Source of the DNA: Allomuricauda sp. F6463D
Lineage (GTDB): Bacteria; Bacteroidota; Bacteroidia; Flavobacteriales; Flavobacteriaceae
Assembly: GCF_023015965.1 (NCBI RefSeq)
Contig: NZ_JALKAN010000002.1
Location: 248,001-312,000 of the forward strand
DNA: 64,000 nt
Reading direction: 5' to 3'
Below are positions 45,262 through 54,522 of the stretch, piece after piece (position 1 is the first letter of the stretch; each line of letters starts with the position of its first letter). The notes beneath the pieces are model-generated. The model had not been told where the DNA came from and did not search any database. It saw nothing but the letters and a program-made list of their open reading frames with translations. The translations under genes and the position numbers were made by a program.

Positions 45262-46212
45262 ATGCACAAACCAATTTTAATAATCGGCGCATGCGGTCAA
45301 ATAGGGACCGAATTGACCATTGAACTTCGGAGCAAATACGGAGCCGAAAATGTAATTGCCAGTGATATTCGTGAAGGTGGAGAAGCCTTAATGCAGTCCG
45401 GCCCATTTGAACTTTTGGACGCTACCGACTATGAAGCTGTAGAAGATGTGGTGATGCACTACGAAATTGATGAGGTTTATTTAATGGCGGCTATGCTAAG
45501 TGCAACAGCAGAGAAATTTCCAATGCGTGCATGGAACCTCAACATGAACTCACTCTTTAATGTGCTCAATTTGGCCAAGGAAAAGAAAATAACCAAAGTA
45601 TTTTGGCCTTCCAGCATTGCAGTTTTTGGACCAAATACCCCAAAAGAAAATACACCACAGAGCACCATTATGGAACCAAGTACTGTTTACGGTATAAGTA
45701 AACAGTCCGGCGAAAGATGGTGCGAATACTATCATAAAAAATACGGGGTTGATGTTAGAAGTGTTCGTTACCCCGGATTGATAAGCTGGAAAACCATGCC
45801 TGGTGGAGGCACTACGGATTATGCTGTGGAAATTTATCATGAAGCATTAAAAAAAGGAGGTTACGAATGTTTTTTAGACGGTAACACCCAACTTCCCATG
45901 ATGTACATGGATGACGCCATTAGAGCCACCATCAACCTTATGGATTGTCCGACCGAGAATATAAAGGTTCGGTCTTCCTATAACTTGGGGGGGATGAGTT
46001 TTACACCAAAACAAATGGCCGATAGCATCACGCAACATATTCCCGATTTTGAAATAACCTATGCACCAGATTTTAGACAAGAAATTGCCGATTCCTGGCC
46101 AAGCAGCATAGATGATTCAGCTGCCAGAGAAGAATGGGACTGGGAACCAAGGTTTAATTTGGAGCAAACGACCATTGAAATGCTCGACAATCTAAAGACA
46201 ATACAGAAATAA
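45262..46212 (+). CDS. L-threonine 3-dehydrogenase, SDR type
   Basis: 316 residues; NAD-dependent oxidation of L-threonine to 2-amino-3-ketobutyrate. It belongs to the UDP-galactose-4-epimerase-like SDR group described in Flavobacterium and other psychrophiles, not the zinc-dependent Tdh. Glycine motif IIGACGQIGTEL, active-site Tyr and Lys in VYGISKQSGERW, substrate-region SSIAVFGPNTPKENTPQ and VRSVRYPGLISWKTMPGGGTTDYAVE are close to that group. Cytosolic, monocistronic, with its own promoter. KBL (ketobutyrate CoA ligase) is not adjacent. Confidence 0.93.
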   Translation: MHKPILIIGACGQIGTELTIELRSKYGAENVIASDIREGGEALMQSGPFELLDATDYEAVEDVVMHYEIDEVYLMAAMLSATAEKFPMRAWNLNMNSLFNVLNLAKEKKITKVFWPSSIAVFGPNTPKENTPQSTIMEPSTVYGISKQSGERWCEYYHKKYGVDVRSVRYPGLISWKTMPGGGTTDYAVEIYHEALKKGGYECFLDGNTQLPMMYMDDAIRATINLMDCPTENIKVRSSYNLGGMSFTPKQMADSITQHIPDFEITYAPDFRQEIADSWPSSIDDSAAREEWDWEPRFNLEQTTIEMLDNLKTIQK

Positions 46213-46216
46213 AGGG

Positions 46217-46534
46217 TTAGTCTTCGTCGTCTTCCGAATCTGAAAAACTCTTGTTATCATCTTCTGGAAGTTTTTCATAATCTTCCGGGTTAAAATCCTC
46301 GTTGTCATCTTCATCAAAATCTGCCATGGTACGTTCGAGTTTGGAACTGATCTTAACAAGGTATTTGGTATTTTCGGTGGATACCTCAACGGCTTCTATG
46401 GACTCTCCTTTTAGGTTCTTAAAATTGATTACATCATCGTCTCCATACCCATCCGGGTATTTTTCCACCAACAGCTTAAGTACCTCCGAAGTCAGTTTTT
46501 TATAGTCAACTATTACGCGTTTGAGGTTATTCAA
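46217..46534 (-). CDS. Acidic conserved protein of unknown function
   Basis: 105 residues with a TTG start. N-terminal half is a small alpha/beta domain (LKRVIVDYKKLTSEVLKLLVEKYPDGYGDDD; EAVEVSTENTKYLVKISSK), the C-terminal third almost wholly Asp/Glu (DFDEDDNEDFNPEDYEKLPEDD; ends SEDDED). I recall close homologues in flavobacterial genomes labelled DNA primase without support; no primase motif is visible here. A purine-rich AAGGAG is 14 bp before the TTG. It may bind a basic protein through its tail. Confidence 0.75.
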   Translation of the reverse strand: MNNLKRVIVDYKKLTSEVLKLLVEKYPDGYGDDDVINFKNLKGESIEAVEVSTENTKYLVKISSKLERTMADFDEDDNEDFNPEDYEKLPEDDNKSFSDSEDDED

Positions 46535-46714
46535 AATCTTAAGATTAACTCCTTATTCAAATTTGGAACAAATGGGATTGCATGGAAAAATTATAAAAAA
46601 ATCTTCCAGTGGCAAAATTGAAGTGATTTAATCGACAAAAAATGATGTAACCGTGAAGATAATATTAAACAAGTGCAAAAAATGAAGGTATACTCATTAA
46701 TGAAACCCAGCTTA

Positions 46715-47965
46715 TCAGTTAGGTTCCTTATATGTCAGGTTTTCTAGATTTATTTCCCCAATTTTTGAAGTTAACCCAGCATCCGAGTACAGTTCCATCA
46801 TAGGATCCAGTAAATGATAGGTATATTTTGGAGCATATATCGTGGGATTCTCGGGTCGGAACCCTTCATAGAGTACTCTTACTTTTACCACCATCTGCGG
46901 GTTCTTTGTTTTATCGTTTATCAAAGCCTCGGCCGCGGTCGGATCTACTTTAAAAAGCACCTCGGCATTAATATGTTCCACTTGTTGTGTTTTATTCAAG
47001 ATTTGCTGCCCATATGGAGTCTTGGGGAAAAACTCAAAAAAATAATTATCTCTCGTACTGCCATAATCCATACTATAACTAGACCTCCTTTTGGTGGGAA
47101 GTTGCACCCAAAATCCGTTGTTGTCGAAATCATAGGACCCTTTGAACTCCAGCGGAACAACAAATTGAAAATCTTCCGTATCGTCCTCAAAAAATGTTTG
47201 GTTCCATTGCAGTATTTTATCTAAATACTTTTCTACAAATGCCACATATTTTTCATTCTCGGTAAAATCATCGGAATATTGCCCTCCCCATTTGGATACA
47301 ATGGGGTTATTACCGGTACCGTTCGGATCATTCATAAAATATTCCTTTTTCAAGGCGTCAGTGCCCATTAAAAGTGCAAAATTCATTAGATATCCTTGGG
47401 CCATATTCGATTTCACCTCTTCCTCTACCAAAGGTTTACTAATCGGGGTAAGTGCTGTTCTGTCCATTACCTTAAAATGACCCTTTAGCGTATGCATTCG
47501 TGCCAATAGTAAAAAAGCATTATAACCTATTTTCATTTTACTTCTTATCTCATTGACCTCGGGAGTCATCACGGGCATTTTAGGATTGTCGGGCCTGGTA
47601 TAAAAATCACAGGAACCGAATCTTGGGAGCCCCTTAAATTTTTGAATGTAAATATCATGAAACGCCGGATCTGGCGATTTATACACCAAATAATCTGATT
47701 CGTTAAAAGTGGTTGTAGTTTGTTGTACAGAAGTATGTTGTTCGGATTTATTTTGGTCTTTACTTATTTCTGAATCTTGTGTTCCACCCTCTATCTGCGG
47801 ATTTTTGTTTGCTTTGAATATATCATCTACTTCTCTATTGGCTTTGTTCAGTATTTTTTCTTCAGCTTGTTGTTTTAGCTTTTTAAAAAACTGGGCATTG
47901 GCCCGGGGTGCCATTGTAAAGAACAACACTCCCATTACCACCATAATTGTACGACTACTTCCCAT
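46715..47965 (-). CDS. Tandem paralogue family, member 1 (exported, coiled N-terminus)
   Basis: 416 residues. Signal peptide ending at NAQ, followed by FFKKLKQQAEEKILNKANR, an amphipathic helix also present in member 2, and an acidic/Gln-rich linker. Family core: YKSPDPAFHDIYIQKFKGLPRFG, SKWGGQYSDDF, KYVAFVEKYLDKILQWNQTFF, GSYDFDNNGFW and the C-terminal MELYSDAGLTSKIGEI. Of the Cys pair seen in members 2-4 none is kept. Last gene of the operon; no homologous named family recognised with confidence (a distant resemblance to DUF4852 is possible). Confidence 0.82.
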   Translation of the reverse strand: MGSSRTIMVVMGVLFFTMAPRANAQFFKKLKQQAEEKILNKANREVDDIFKANKNPQIEGGTQDSEISKDQNKSEQHTSVQQTTTTFNESDYLVYKSPDPAFHDIYIQKFKGLPRFGSCDFYTRPDNPKMPVMTPEVNEIRSKMKIGYNAFLLLARMHTLKGHFKVMDRTALTPISKPLVEEEVKSNMAQGYLMNFALLMGTDALKKEYFMNDPNGTGNNPIVSKWGGQYSDDFTENEKYVAFVEKYLDKILQWNQTFFEDDTEDFQFVVPLEFKGSYDFDNNGFWVQLPTKRRSSYSMDYGSTRDNYFFEFFPKTPYGQQILNKTQQVEHINAEVLFKVDPTAAEALINDKTKNPQMVVKVRVLYEGFRPENPTIYAPKYTYHLLDPMMELYSDAGLTSKIGEINLENLTYKEPN

Positions 47966-47968
47966 CGG

Positions 47969-49132
47969 TCAGTTTTTAAGATTTGTACTATTAATATCTA
48001 CCTCTCCCATTTTGTCCGTAAGTGTCACATCCTTATAAATTTCAAGGATCGGACTCTCCAGTTCATATTCCCATTTTACAGAGGTTGTATTGTTGGGCTT
48101 GGGGTTTACAAGCACCTTGAACACTACATATACCGGTGACCTAGCAATTAACTTGTAGGTCTTTGCCTTATCATCATCCATGGGCAGGAATATTTTTTTG
48201 CCCTGGTGCCTTATTGCTTTTTCGTTCTCGGTGTAGGGTAAAAAATTGGACTGATGTAGTATGAAGTCCCCTCCAATGGAAAATAGATTACCTATCCAAT
48301 ACCCCTTTTCTTTAAAATCATATTTTTCGGCCACCATTCCCTTTGCCACATAATAGGCGACCTCGCTACCATTGGTATAAAACGTTTGGCTCCATTTTTT
48401 AAGGGTATCGAAGTATTCCTTTACAAAGGTGGTATAGCTACGGTTCTGGGCAAATTCATTTTTAGAGGTACCTCCCCAATACGAAACAAACATCCTCTCC
48501 CCTGCCCGATTGTGAAAATCACAAGATGATGATGCTTCGGATTCACAAAAATATTCTTTCAATTTGTCTTCAGATAGGGTTTCACCTGCAAGAATCCTTA
48601 AGTGATTCTGGGCAAATTCTGAATTCTTTTTGCCTAGGTCTTCTGATGTGTTTTTATGTTTGGTCAGTTTAGAACGGTCCATATCCTTAAAAGTATCTTC
48701 TAAAAATTTCAACTCTAAAAGGGCTTTATAGGCCTTATTGGTGATCAAGGCATTTGTACCATTTTGAAAATTGAGTTCACCATATCTTGGCAGGCCGTTA
48801 TAGGTCTGAATTACAATATCCCTAAAATCTTTGGAAGGTGCCTTAAACCTTAAAACCTCTTGGTCTTGAATACTTGGAACTACCTTTTTGTCCAGTGTTT
48901 CCGTTGGTGTTGTTTTGGTATCGGTCCCTGTTTTTACATTATCGTTTACGGTAGTTTCCGTTTCCCCGTTTAAAAATTGGTCCGATTTTTCACCGGCAAC
49001 CTCCACCACCCTATCCTCTACATTCTTTTTTAATTTTTTAAAAAACTGGGCATGCACGGCGCTTGGTGCCAAGAAACCAATTATGGCAAAAAGTAGTACA
49101 AAACGTGCTTTTATATTTTTAATTTTCATCAT
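47969..49132 (-). CDS. Tandem paralogue family, member 2 (exported, coiled N-terminus)
   Basis: 387 residues. Signal peptide to HAQ then FFKKLKKNVEDRVVEVAGE, matching member 1, and a Thr-rich linker (GTDTKTTPTETLDKK). Core: FKAPSKDFRDIVIQTYNGLPRYG, SYWGGTSKNEF (about 217-227), RSYTTFVKEYFDTLKKWSQTF, AYYVAKGMVAEKYDFKEKGYW and LEIYKDVTLTDKMGEVDI. Cys196 and Cys204 form a spaced pair shared with members 3 and 4. Three bp before member 1 and six after member 3. Confidence 0.82.
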   Translation of the reverse strand: MMKIKNIKARFVLLFAIIGFLAPSAVHAQFFKKLKKNVEDRVVEVAGEKSDQFLNGETETTVNDNVKTGTDTKTTPTETLDKKVVPSIQDQEVLRFKAPSKDFRDIVIQTYNGLPRYGELNFQNGTNALITNKAYKALLELKFLEDTFKDMDRSKLTKHKNTSEDLGKKNSEFAQNHLRILAGETLSEDKLKEYFCESEASSSCDFHNRAGERMFVSYWGGTSKNEFAQNRSYTTFVKEYFDTLKKWSQTFYTNGSEVAYYVAKGMVAEKYDFKEKGYWIGNLFSIGGDFILHQSNFLPYTENEKAIRHQGKKIFLPMDDDKAKTYKLIARSPVYVVFKVLVNPKPNNTTSVKWEYELESPILEIYKDVTLTDKMGEVDINSTNLKN

Positions 49133-49138
49133 TGTCTA

Positions 49139-50170
49139 TTATCTGGTTTTGGATACCATGGTGTTTATATCAATTTCCCCCACCCTATTGGTAAGCGCAT
49201 CATCGGTATAAATTTCAATTACAGGACTGTTGAGGGTAAATGTGGTCTTTAGCTGGTCGGCCCTATAGTTTTCTAGTCCGTTCAGCTGCCCCGTGACGTC
49301 AAAAACTAAAAACAGGTACTGATTGTTTTCCGAAAAGGTCTCCGCTTTTTCAGGGGACATTTTTAAGAGGATGGACGAACCGTTGGGATGCACCAATTTT
49401 CTTTCTGACGAATTACTGGGCTGAAGGCCGAACCACCTCAACAAAAAGCCGTTGTTACTAAACTCACCGGTACGTAACCAGTAGCCGCCCTCTTTAAAAT
49501 CGTAGATTCCCAAATTCGTTTTGGCCACGTAATAACCGTTAATTTTATTTTCTGGATATAAGGTTTTTGCCCATTCTTGCACCAACGGAAACTTTTCTTT
49601 TACAAACGAGGTGTATGCCCTCAACCTTTGAAACTCCGAAGCTCCTCTTCCGCCCCAATACCTTATATTTCTAGGCTCATTGTAATAACCATCTTCTGGA
49701 AATACCCTGGTACAATCCTCTTCTTTTGTATTGCAGAAAAATTGGATCGCCTGTTCGGTGGTGCAAAGGGCATTCGCCAGGGCAAGTATATGTTGCTGTG
49801 CGGTATAGGATTTCTGTTCCTTATCGTACATGTTTGGTGTACGCTCGGTGAAATAATCTTTATCCATTGCAGCGAACATATCTTCTTTAAACCGCATCTT
49901 TAAAAGTTCGGTAAAGGCATGTCTGCTGGCATTATTATGGCTGGATCTTTTATCCATTTCAAAATAGGACGCTTCGTTGTTCTTTACATAGCTACCGTCC
50001 GATTTTATGTAATACCCATCTTGGAGGCCAAACCTCAGTTTGCCATTATGTGTCTGCAGCGACAGGTCTATAAAACTTGAGGCAGGAGCATCAAAAATTT
50101 TTTCTTCCCCTTGCCCCCAAACCGAAAAATGTACGACTAGCGGTATTAGAATAATGAGGAAATGTTTCAT
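49139..50170 (-). CDS. Tandem paralogue family, member 3 (exported)
   Basis: 343 residues, short form with no coiled N-terminal helix: signal peptide MKHFLIILIPLVVHFSVWGQ leads straight into the core (FDAPASSFIDLSLQTHNGKLRFG). Conserved blocks: IRYWGGRGASEFQRL, RAYTSFVKEKFPLVQEWAKTL, GYYVAKTNLGIYDFKEGGYW, IEIYTDDALTNRVGEIDI. Cys146/Cys153 are at the family Cys position. No catalytic pattern identified. Confidence 0.82.
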   Translation of the reverse strand: MKHFLIILIPLVVHFSVWGQGEEKIFDAPASSFIDLSLQTHNGKLRFGLQDGYYIKSDGSYVKNNEASYFEMDKRSSHNNASRHAFTELLKMRFKEDMFAAMDKDYFTERTPNMYDKEQKSYTAQQHILALANALCTTEQAIQFFCNTKEEDCTRVFPEDGYYNEPRNIRYWGGRGASEFQRLRAYTSFVKEKFPLVQEWAKTLYPENKINGYYVAKTNLGIYDFKEGGYWLRTGEFSNNGFLLRWFGLQPSNSSERKLVHPNGSSILLKMSPEKAETFSENNQYLFLVFDVTGQLNGLENYRADQLKTTFTLNSPVIEIYTDDALTNRVGEIDINTMVSKTR

Positions 50171-50173
50171 AAT

Positions 50174-51181
50174 TTAATTGGTTAGGTCGGCCAGGGACAC
50201 GGTCTTAAAGTGTTGTGTTAGCGCCTCGTCGGTATACATTTCCAAATCGGCACTTTCGTGCGAATAAGTAAACTCTATGGCATCAGAGGGTGACTTCATG
50301 GGTTTGTTAGACCGTTTTACCTTTATTTTTTTCACGGCATACAAACGTCTTATCCCCTCTTTTTGAAATCGTTCTGCCGTTTGTTCATCTATGTGAAGTA
50401 AAAATTTTATGTTCTTGTTCCTATCTATCGAGTTTTGAAGTGCCTCCTCGAACGGTTTTACAGGATTGAACACCACTTGATTTAAGATACCCTGCTTTCT
50501 AGTAAAAATATTGTTGAGTATTATAGAATGGTATACTGTATATCCTTTTTTATCAAAATCATAATTATTGCCTATGTTCAGCATAGAAACGTGGTAGCCG
50601 ACCAGTTCATCGCCCTCCATTATATTTTTGCTCCAATCTAAAAGTGGATCTAAACAGTTATCTACAAAGGATGTATAATTACGAAGTCTTTCAAATTCAT
50701 TTTTTCCCTGGCCGGCATTTTTACATTCATCTGTCAAGCACAGATTAGGTGCCACCTGGCTCCGTAAAAATCGCTGTAAAAAAGCGGAATTAGATTCCTT
50801 TTCGGACATATTGGAGGTTATTGTAGTTAACCCCTTCCTATCCAGATCCTCCATAAACGGCCGTAAATATTTTAAGCCGACCAAAAGGGAGAAATTGTTT
50901 TTGCCCATGGTAACAATCTTGTTCTTATCATTACTCACAGGATTTTTGCCCCCACGAACTGGTCTAACGGTCCGCATTCCCTGTCTTTGCCCACCAGTTT
51001 GCTCCCGATACATATTCAGAACCCCAAAACGTGGCAAGCCCTTATGTGCCTGTAATGACATGGAAACAAACTTATCGGAAGGTGATTGGTAGACCACCAT
51101 TTCTTTATCATCTATAGACTGTGCATTACCAGAAAGCAGTCCCAAAAAACACAAAACAATCAACAAACATGACCTTACCAT
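50174..51181 (-). CDS. Tandem paralogue family, member 4 (exported)
   Basis: 335 residues from MVRSCLLIVLCFLGLLSGNAQ (ATG 51181); ten further upstream codons spoil the signal peptide and overlap the preceding gene. Core: YQSPSDKFVSMSLQAHKGLPRFG; ERLRNYTSFVDNCLDPLLDWSKN; GYHVSMLNIGNNYDFDKKGY; LEMYTDEALTQHFKTV. It lacks the RYWGG block but keeps the Cys pair (CLTDEC) and has a basic insertion (GGQRQGMRTVRPVRGG) after the first motif. The most diverged member and the first of the paralogue series in the operon. Confidence 0.8.
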   Translation of the reverse strand: MVRSCLLIVLCFLGLLSGNAQSIDDKEMVVYQSPSDKFVSMSLQAHKGLPRFGVLNMYREQTGGQRQGMRTVRPVRGGKNPVSNDKNKIVTMGKNNFSLLVGLKYLRPFMEDLDRKGLTTITSNMSEKESNSAFLQRFLRSQVAPNLCLTDECKNAGQGKNEFERLRNYTSFVDNCLDPLLDWSKNIMEGDELVGYHVSMLNIGNNYDFDKKGYTVYHSIILNNIFTRKQGILNQVVFNPVKPFEEALQNSIDRNKNIKFLLHIDEQTAERFQKEGIRRLYAVKKIKVKRSNKPMKSPSDAIEFTYSHESADLEMYTDEALTQHFKTVSLADLTN

Positions 51182-51201
51182 AACTTTTCCCTTTATAATT
51201 T

Positions 51202-51738
51202 TTAATCCCAAGTGATGGTTCCGTCCATGGTCAAAATAGTATCATCTTCGGTGTTGATTACCGTAGTACCATCAAAAGTGACGCTCTTGGCATCAAAATC
51301 AATTCCGAATCCATCGCCACAGGCTGTAAAAAAGTTTAGATAGGGAGAGGAACAAGCATGCCTGTACTCTATACCATCTTTTACGATGGTCATAGAAATA
51401 CTTTTATCGATATCAGCCGAACCTCCGGTAGAAAAATCAGCCGCTACGATAACGAATCCGTTCTGGTCATCGTTATAAACAAATTCATTATCGGCCACAG
51501 AAATATTCTCCGACAAGAGTATCACGGACTTATCCGTACCGGTAAGAGAGGCATTAGCAACCTCAATATTTACAACGGTTAACGAGGTTCCCAATTCCGA
51601 TGTCTCAGATCCCGACAATGTAATATTGCCCTGTACCTCGTTGGAAACAACTTCCCCTTCGGTATTATCGTCCGACCCACAACCAAAAACAAGAAAGAAG
51701 GCTGAGCAGTACAGTAAATTTTTAATATTGTTTTTCAT
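51202..51738 (-). CDS. Small lipoprotein heading the paralogue operon
   Basis: 178 residues; lipobox VFGCG after a signal peptide, then a Ser/Thr/Asp-rich, beta-type mature part (LSGSETSELGTSLTVVNIEVAN; ILTMDGTITWD) with three Cys (HACSSPYLNFFTACGD). The next gene begins about 20 bp downstream, so it is the probable first gene of the five-gene minus-strand operon. Not assigned to a family. Divergent from the kinase gene with about 190 bp between starts. Confidence 0.8.
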   Translation of the reverse strand: MKNNIKNLLYCSAFFLVFGCGSDDNTEGEVVSNEVQGNITLSGSETSELGTSLTVVNIEVANASLTGTDKSVILLSENISVADNEFVYNDDQNGFVIVAADFSTGGSADIDKSISMTIVKDGIEYRHACSSPYLNFFTACGDGFGIDFDAKSVTFDGTTVINTEDDTILTMDGTITWD

Positions 51739-51878
51739 TCAATTAGATAAATCAGGTGGTTTGGTTACACCTAAACTATCCATTACAACCGGACTGCACC
51801 ATACAGAATTATTCTACGTATCCATTTGCCATTTTACCGTTGCAATTATTCAAATATTCGTAAACACTTGTGCAACCG

Positions 51879-51908
51879 TTGATTAATTGAACAAAAAGTT
51901 TAAATTTG
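51879..51908 (+). promoter_or_regulatory. Kinase-gene promoter (TTG -N19- TAAATTTG)
   Basis: TTG at 51879-51881 and a perfect -7 box at 51901-51908, 19 bp apart; 20 bp to the ATG at 51929, which sets the start of the kinase gene. Confidence 0.75.
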
Positions 51909-51928
51909 AATATAACCAACCATATAGC

Positions 51929-53728
51929 ATGCCCCGACCAACTAAAAGCAAGTATTGTATAATACTTATCTGTTTGGTACATTTTTTTGGTACTTCTCAG
52001 CAAAATAAATTAGACTCCTTAAAGAACGAGTTACAAACCCACACCTTAAAAGATACCATAAGAGCAGGCCTGCTTATTGAGCTAGCGAGTGAAATGACCT
52101 ATTCTGAACCAAATGAGGGATTTTCATTCATAGAAGAGGCCCTAACTATTTCTAAAAAAGAAGGGTGGATCAAAGGTGAGGCCTTGGCCCAACGGCAAAA
52201 AGGAAATTTTTATTATGTTTTAGCGGATAATCTAAATGCCTTGGACGCCTACCAACAAGCTTTGGTGCTCAGTAAAAAAATAACGGACAAACAACTAGAA
52301 TCCAGCATTTTAAGCAACTTAGGGAATATTCATGCGGATTTAAAGGAATACGACCGTGCCCTAGAAAATTACCGCGCCTATTTAGAAACGTCACAGGCAA
52401 TGGGCAACCGGGCGGAAGAAATCAAGGCGCTTTCCAATATCGCCATTATCTACAATGACACTGAAAATTTTAAAGAGGGTGTATCTTACTTGAACAAAGC
52501 TCTAACATTGGCCAAGGAAGAGGGAAACGATTTGTTCATCGCGGCCATTACCAACAATTTAGCCTTGGCGTATAAAAATTTGGGGGAGCACCAAAAGGCA
52601 CTTGACCACTATAAAGAAGCTGTGGCAATAGCACAAAAAATAGGTAATAAATACATTGAGGCCTCTGCGCTGAACAGTATCGGAAAAATAAACGTATTGT
52701 TAAAAAACTATACCGTTGCCGAAACAAATGCAAACAAAGCGCTTGCCCTTTCCAAAGCAATCGGGGCCGTGGAGTGGGAAGCTGATTCTTGGGAGGTATT
52801 GAGTGAGGTTTATGAGCAAAATGAAAAAATGTCAGAGGCACTGAATGCCTACAAAATGCATATTCAATTAAGGGACAGTGTTATAAATGAAGAAAAGAAA
52901 TCGGAATTGACACGTAAGGAAATGCAGTTTGAGATGGAACGGCAGCAAGCAGTGGCCAATGAAGAAATCAAACGACAGCAACTGGTTAAAAATATTTATC
53001 TGTTCGGATCTATAGTTTTGGTACTGATTGCATTGATCAGTTATTATATATACAAAAGGAGACGGGATGAGCTGGAAAAAAAGAAGATTGCCGAATTCAA
53101 CGCCAAGGTCGCCGAAACCGAACTTAGGGCCCTACGCTCTCAAATGAACCCCCATTTTATTTTTAACTCGCTCAACTCCATCAGTGATTTTATTTCAAAA
53201 AATGATATTCAGCAGGCAGATGACTACTTGGTTAAATTTTCCAAACTTACACGGGCTATTTTGGAAAATTCTGAAAAGAAATGGATTACCTTGGAAGAAG
53301 ACCTTGAGCTGATGGAACTCTATATGCAATTAGAGTCCCTTCGCCTAGAAAATAAACTGCACCATCGAATCATAATTGATCAAAACATTGAACCGGATAA
53401 CACTTTGGTGCCTCCGTTGATTTTACAACCATTTATCGAAAATAGTATTTGGCACGGTATCTCCCCAAAAAAAGGGGATGGACAAATAGACATCACAATA
53501 GAAAAAAATGATGACATGCTAAAATTTATAGTGGATGACAATGGCGTTGGACAATCCAAAATGAATAACCCCGATAAAAAATCCAACGAATCATATGGTA
53601 TTAAAATCACCAAAAACCGAATTGATATCGTAAGCCATATAAAAAACAAACAAGGATCTGTTAATTTGATAGATAAAACGGAAGGAGTCCGAGTTGAAAT
53701 CGCACTCCCTTTGGAACTTCAATTTTAA
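51929..53728 (+). CDS. TPR-sensor histidine kinase, LytS/YehU type
   Basis: 599 residues from ATG 51929; an in-frame TTG at 51887 would overlap the promoter. A signal or anchor segment (YCIILICLVHFFGTSQQ) is followed by six or so TPR repeats (LAQRQKGNFYYVLADNLNALDAYQ; SILSNLGNIHADLKEYDRAL; EGVSYLNKALTLAKEEGND; LALAYKNLGEHQKALDHYKE), a short coiled segment, one membrane helix (NIYLFGSIVLVLIALISYYIY) and a His_kinase module with H-box MNPHFIFNSLNSISDF and ATP motifs IWHGISPKKGDG, VDDNGVGQS. Paired with the LytTR regulator 8 bp downstream. Confidence 0.93.
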   Translation: MPRPTKSKYCIILICLVHFFGTSQQNKLDSLKNELQTHTLKDTIRAGLLIELASEMTYSEPNEGFSFIEEALTISKKEGWIKGEALAQRQKGNFYYVLADNLNALDAYQQALVLSKKITDKQLESSILSNLGNIHADLKEYDRALENYRAYLETSQAMGNRAEEIKALSNIAIIYNDTENFKEGVSYLNKALTLAKEEGNDLFIAAITNNLALAYKNLGEHQKALDHYKEAVAIAQKIGNKYIEASALNSIGKINVLLKNYTVAETNANKALALSKAIGAVEWEADSWEVLSEVYEQNEKMSEALNAYKMHIQLRDSVINEEKKSELTRKEMQFEMERQQAVANEEIKRQQLVKNIYLFGSIVLVLIALISYYIYKRRRDELEKKKIAEFNAKVAETELRALRSQMNPHFIFNSLNSISDFISKNDIQQADDYLVKFSKLTRAILENSEKKWITLEEDLELMELYMQLESLRLENKLHHRIIIDQNIEPDNTLVPPLILQPFIENSIWHGISPKKGDGQIDITIEKNDDMLKFIVDDNGVGQSKMNNPDKKSNESYGIKITKNRIDIVSHIKNKQGSVNLIDKTEGVRVEIALPLELQF

Positions 53729-53736
53729 AAAAGAGC

Positions 53737-54483
53737 ATGTTAAAAGCATTAATTGTCGATGATGAGCAACACTGCATCAATCGTTTGGAAGGATTGCTAC
53801 TATCCGAGGCACAGGATATAGAAATCAAGGCCTGTTGCAAAACCATTGATGCAGCAAAAAAGGAAATCGATAGAATTAATCCAGATATTTTGTTTTTGGA
53901 TGTACAACTTGGAAACGAGACCGGTTTTGAGCTTCTTTCCCAATTGAAATCCATAGATTTCGAAGTTATTTTCACCACATCGTATGACAATTATGCATTA
54001 AAGGCCTTTAAATTCTCTGCGCTGGATTATCTTTTAAAACCCATAGACAAAGATGATCTTGCCGATGCCCTACAAAAACTAAGGCAACAAAAAAGCCTGA
54101 AAGAGACCTCACAAAAACTGGATGTATTATTTCATAATTTCAAGGAAAACAAACAGACATCGAAAAGAATCGCTGTGCCAACCGTTGATGGGTTTACAAT
54201 GTTGGACACAAAGGAAATCATGAGGTTTCAATCCGACGTAAACTATACCCATATCCATACCATTGCGAATAAAAAGCTAACTGCATCAAAAACCATAAAG
54301 TATTTTGAGGATGTTTTGGATGAATGCTCTTTTTTTAGAGTCCATAAATCGCATCTGGTGAACTTAGACTATATAGAAACCTACACTAAAGGTAAAGGAG
54401 GTTACATTACTTTATCTGATGGCACCAAGATTGAAGTTGCGATAAGAAGAAAAGAAGAGCTATTACAAAAGTTAAGAGCTTAA
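53737..54483 (+). CDS. LytTR-family response regulator
   Basis: 248 residues. Receiver domain 1-120: acidic pocket VDDEQHCINRL, phospho-acceptor Asp in ILFLDVQLGNETGFELL, Thr/Lys in TSYDNYALKAF and LLKPIDKDD. C-terminal LytTR DNA-binding domain 150-248: IAVPTVDGFTMLDTKEIMRFQSDVNYT, FFRVHKSHLVNLDYIETY and GYITLSDGTKIEVAIRRKEELLQKL. Binds direct repeats upstream of targets in the family; the divergent paralogue operon next door is the obvious candidate target. Confidence 0.95.
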   Translation: MLKALIVDDEQHCINRLEGLLLSEAQDIEIKACCKTIDAAKKEIDRINPDILFLDVQLGNETGFELLSQLKSIDFEVIFTTSYDNYALKAFKFSALDYLLKPIDKDDLADALQKLRQQKSLKETSQKLDVLFHNFKENKQTSKRIAVPTVDGFTMLDTKEIMRFQSDVNYTHIHTIANKKLTASKTIKYFEDVLDECSFFRVHKSHLVNLDYIETYTKGKGGYITLSDGTKIEVAIRRKEELLQKLRA

Positions 54484-54522
54484 AGTTCATATTTCGGTAG
54501 ATTCATAAAAATCCATCAGAAA

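Noticed and set aside
51887..51928. TTG start for the histidine kinase at 51887
   Set aside because: The perfect promoter box at 51901-51908 lies downstream of this codon; ATG 51929 fits better.
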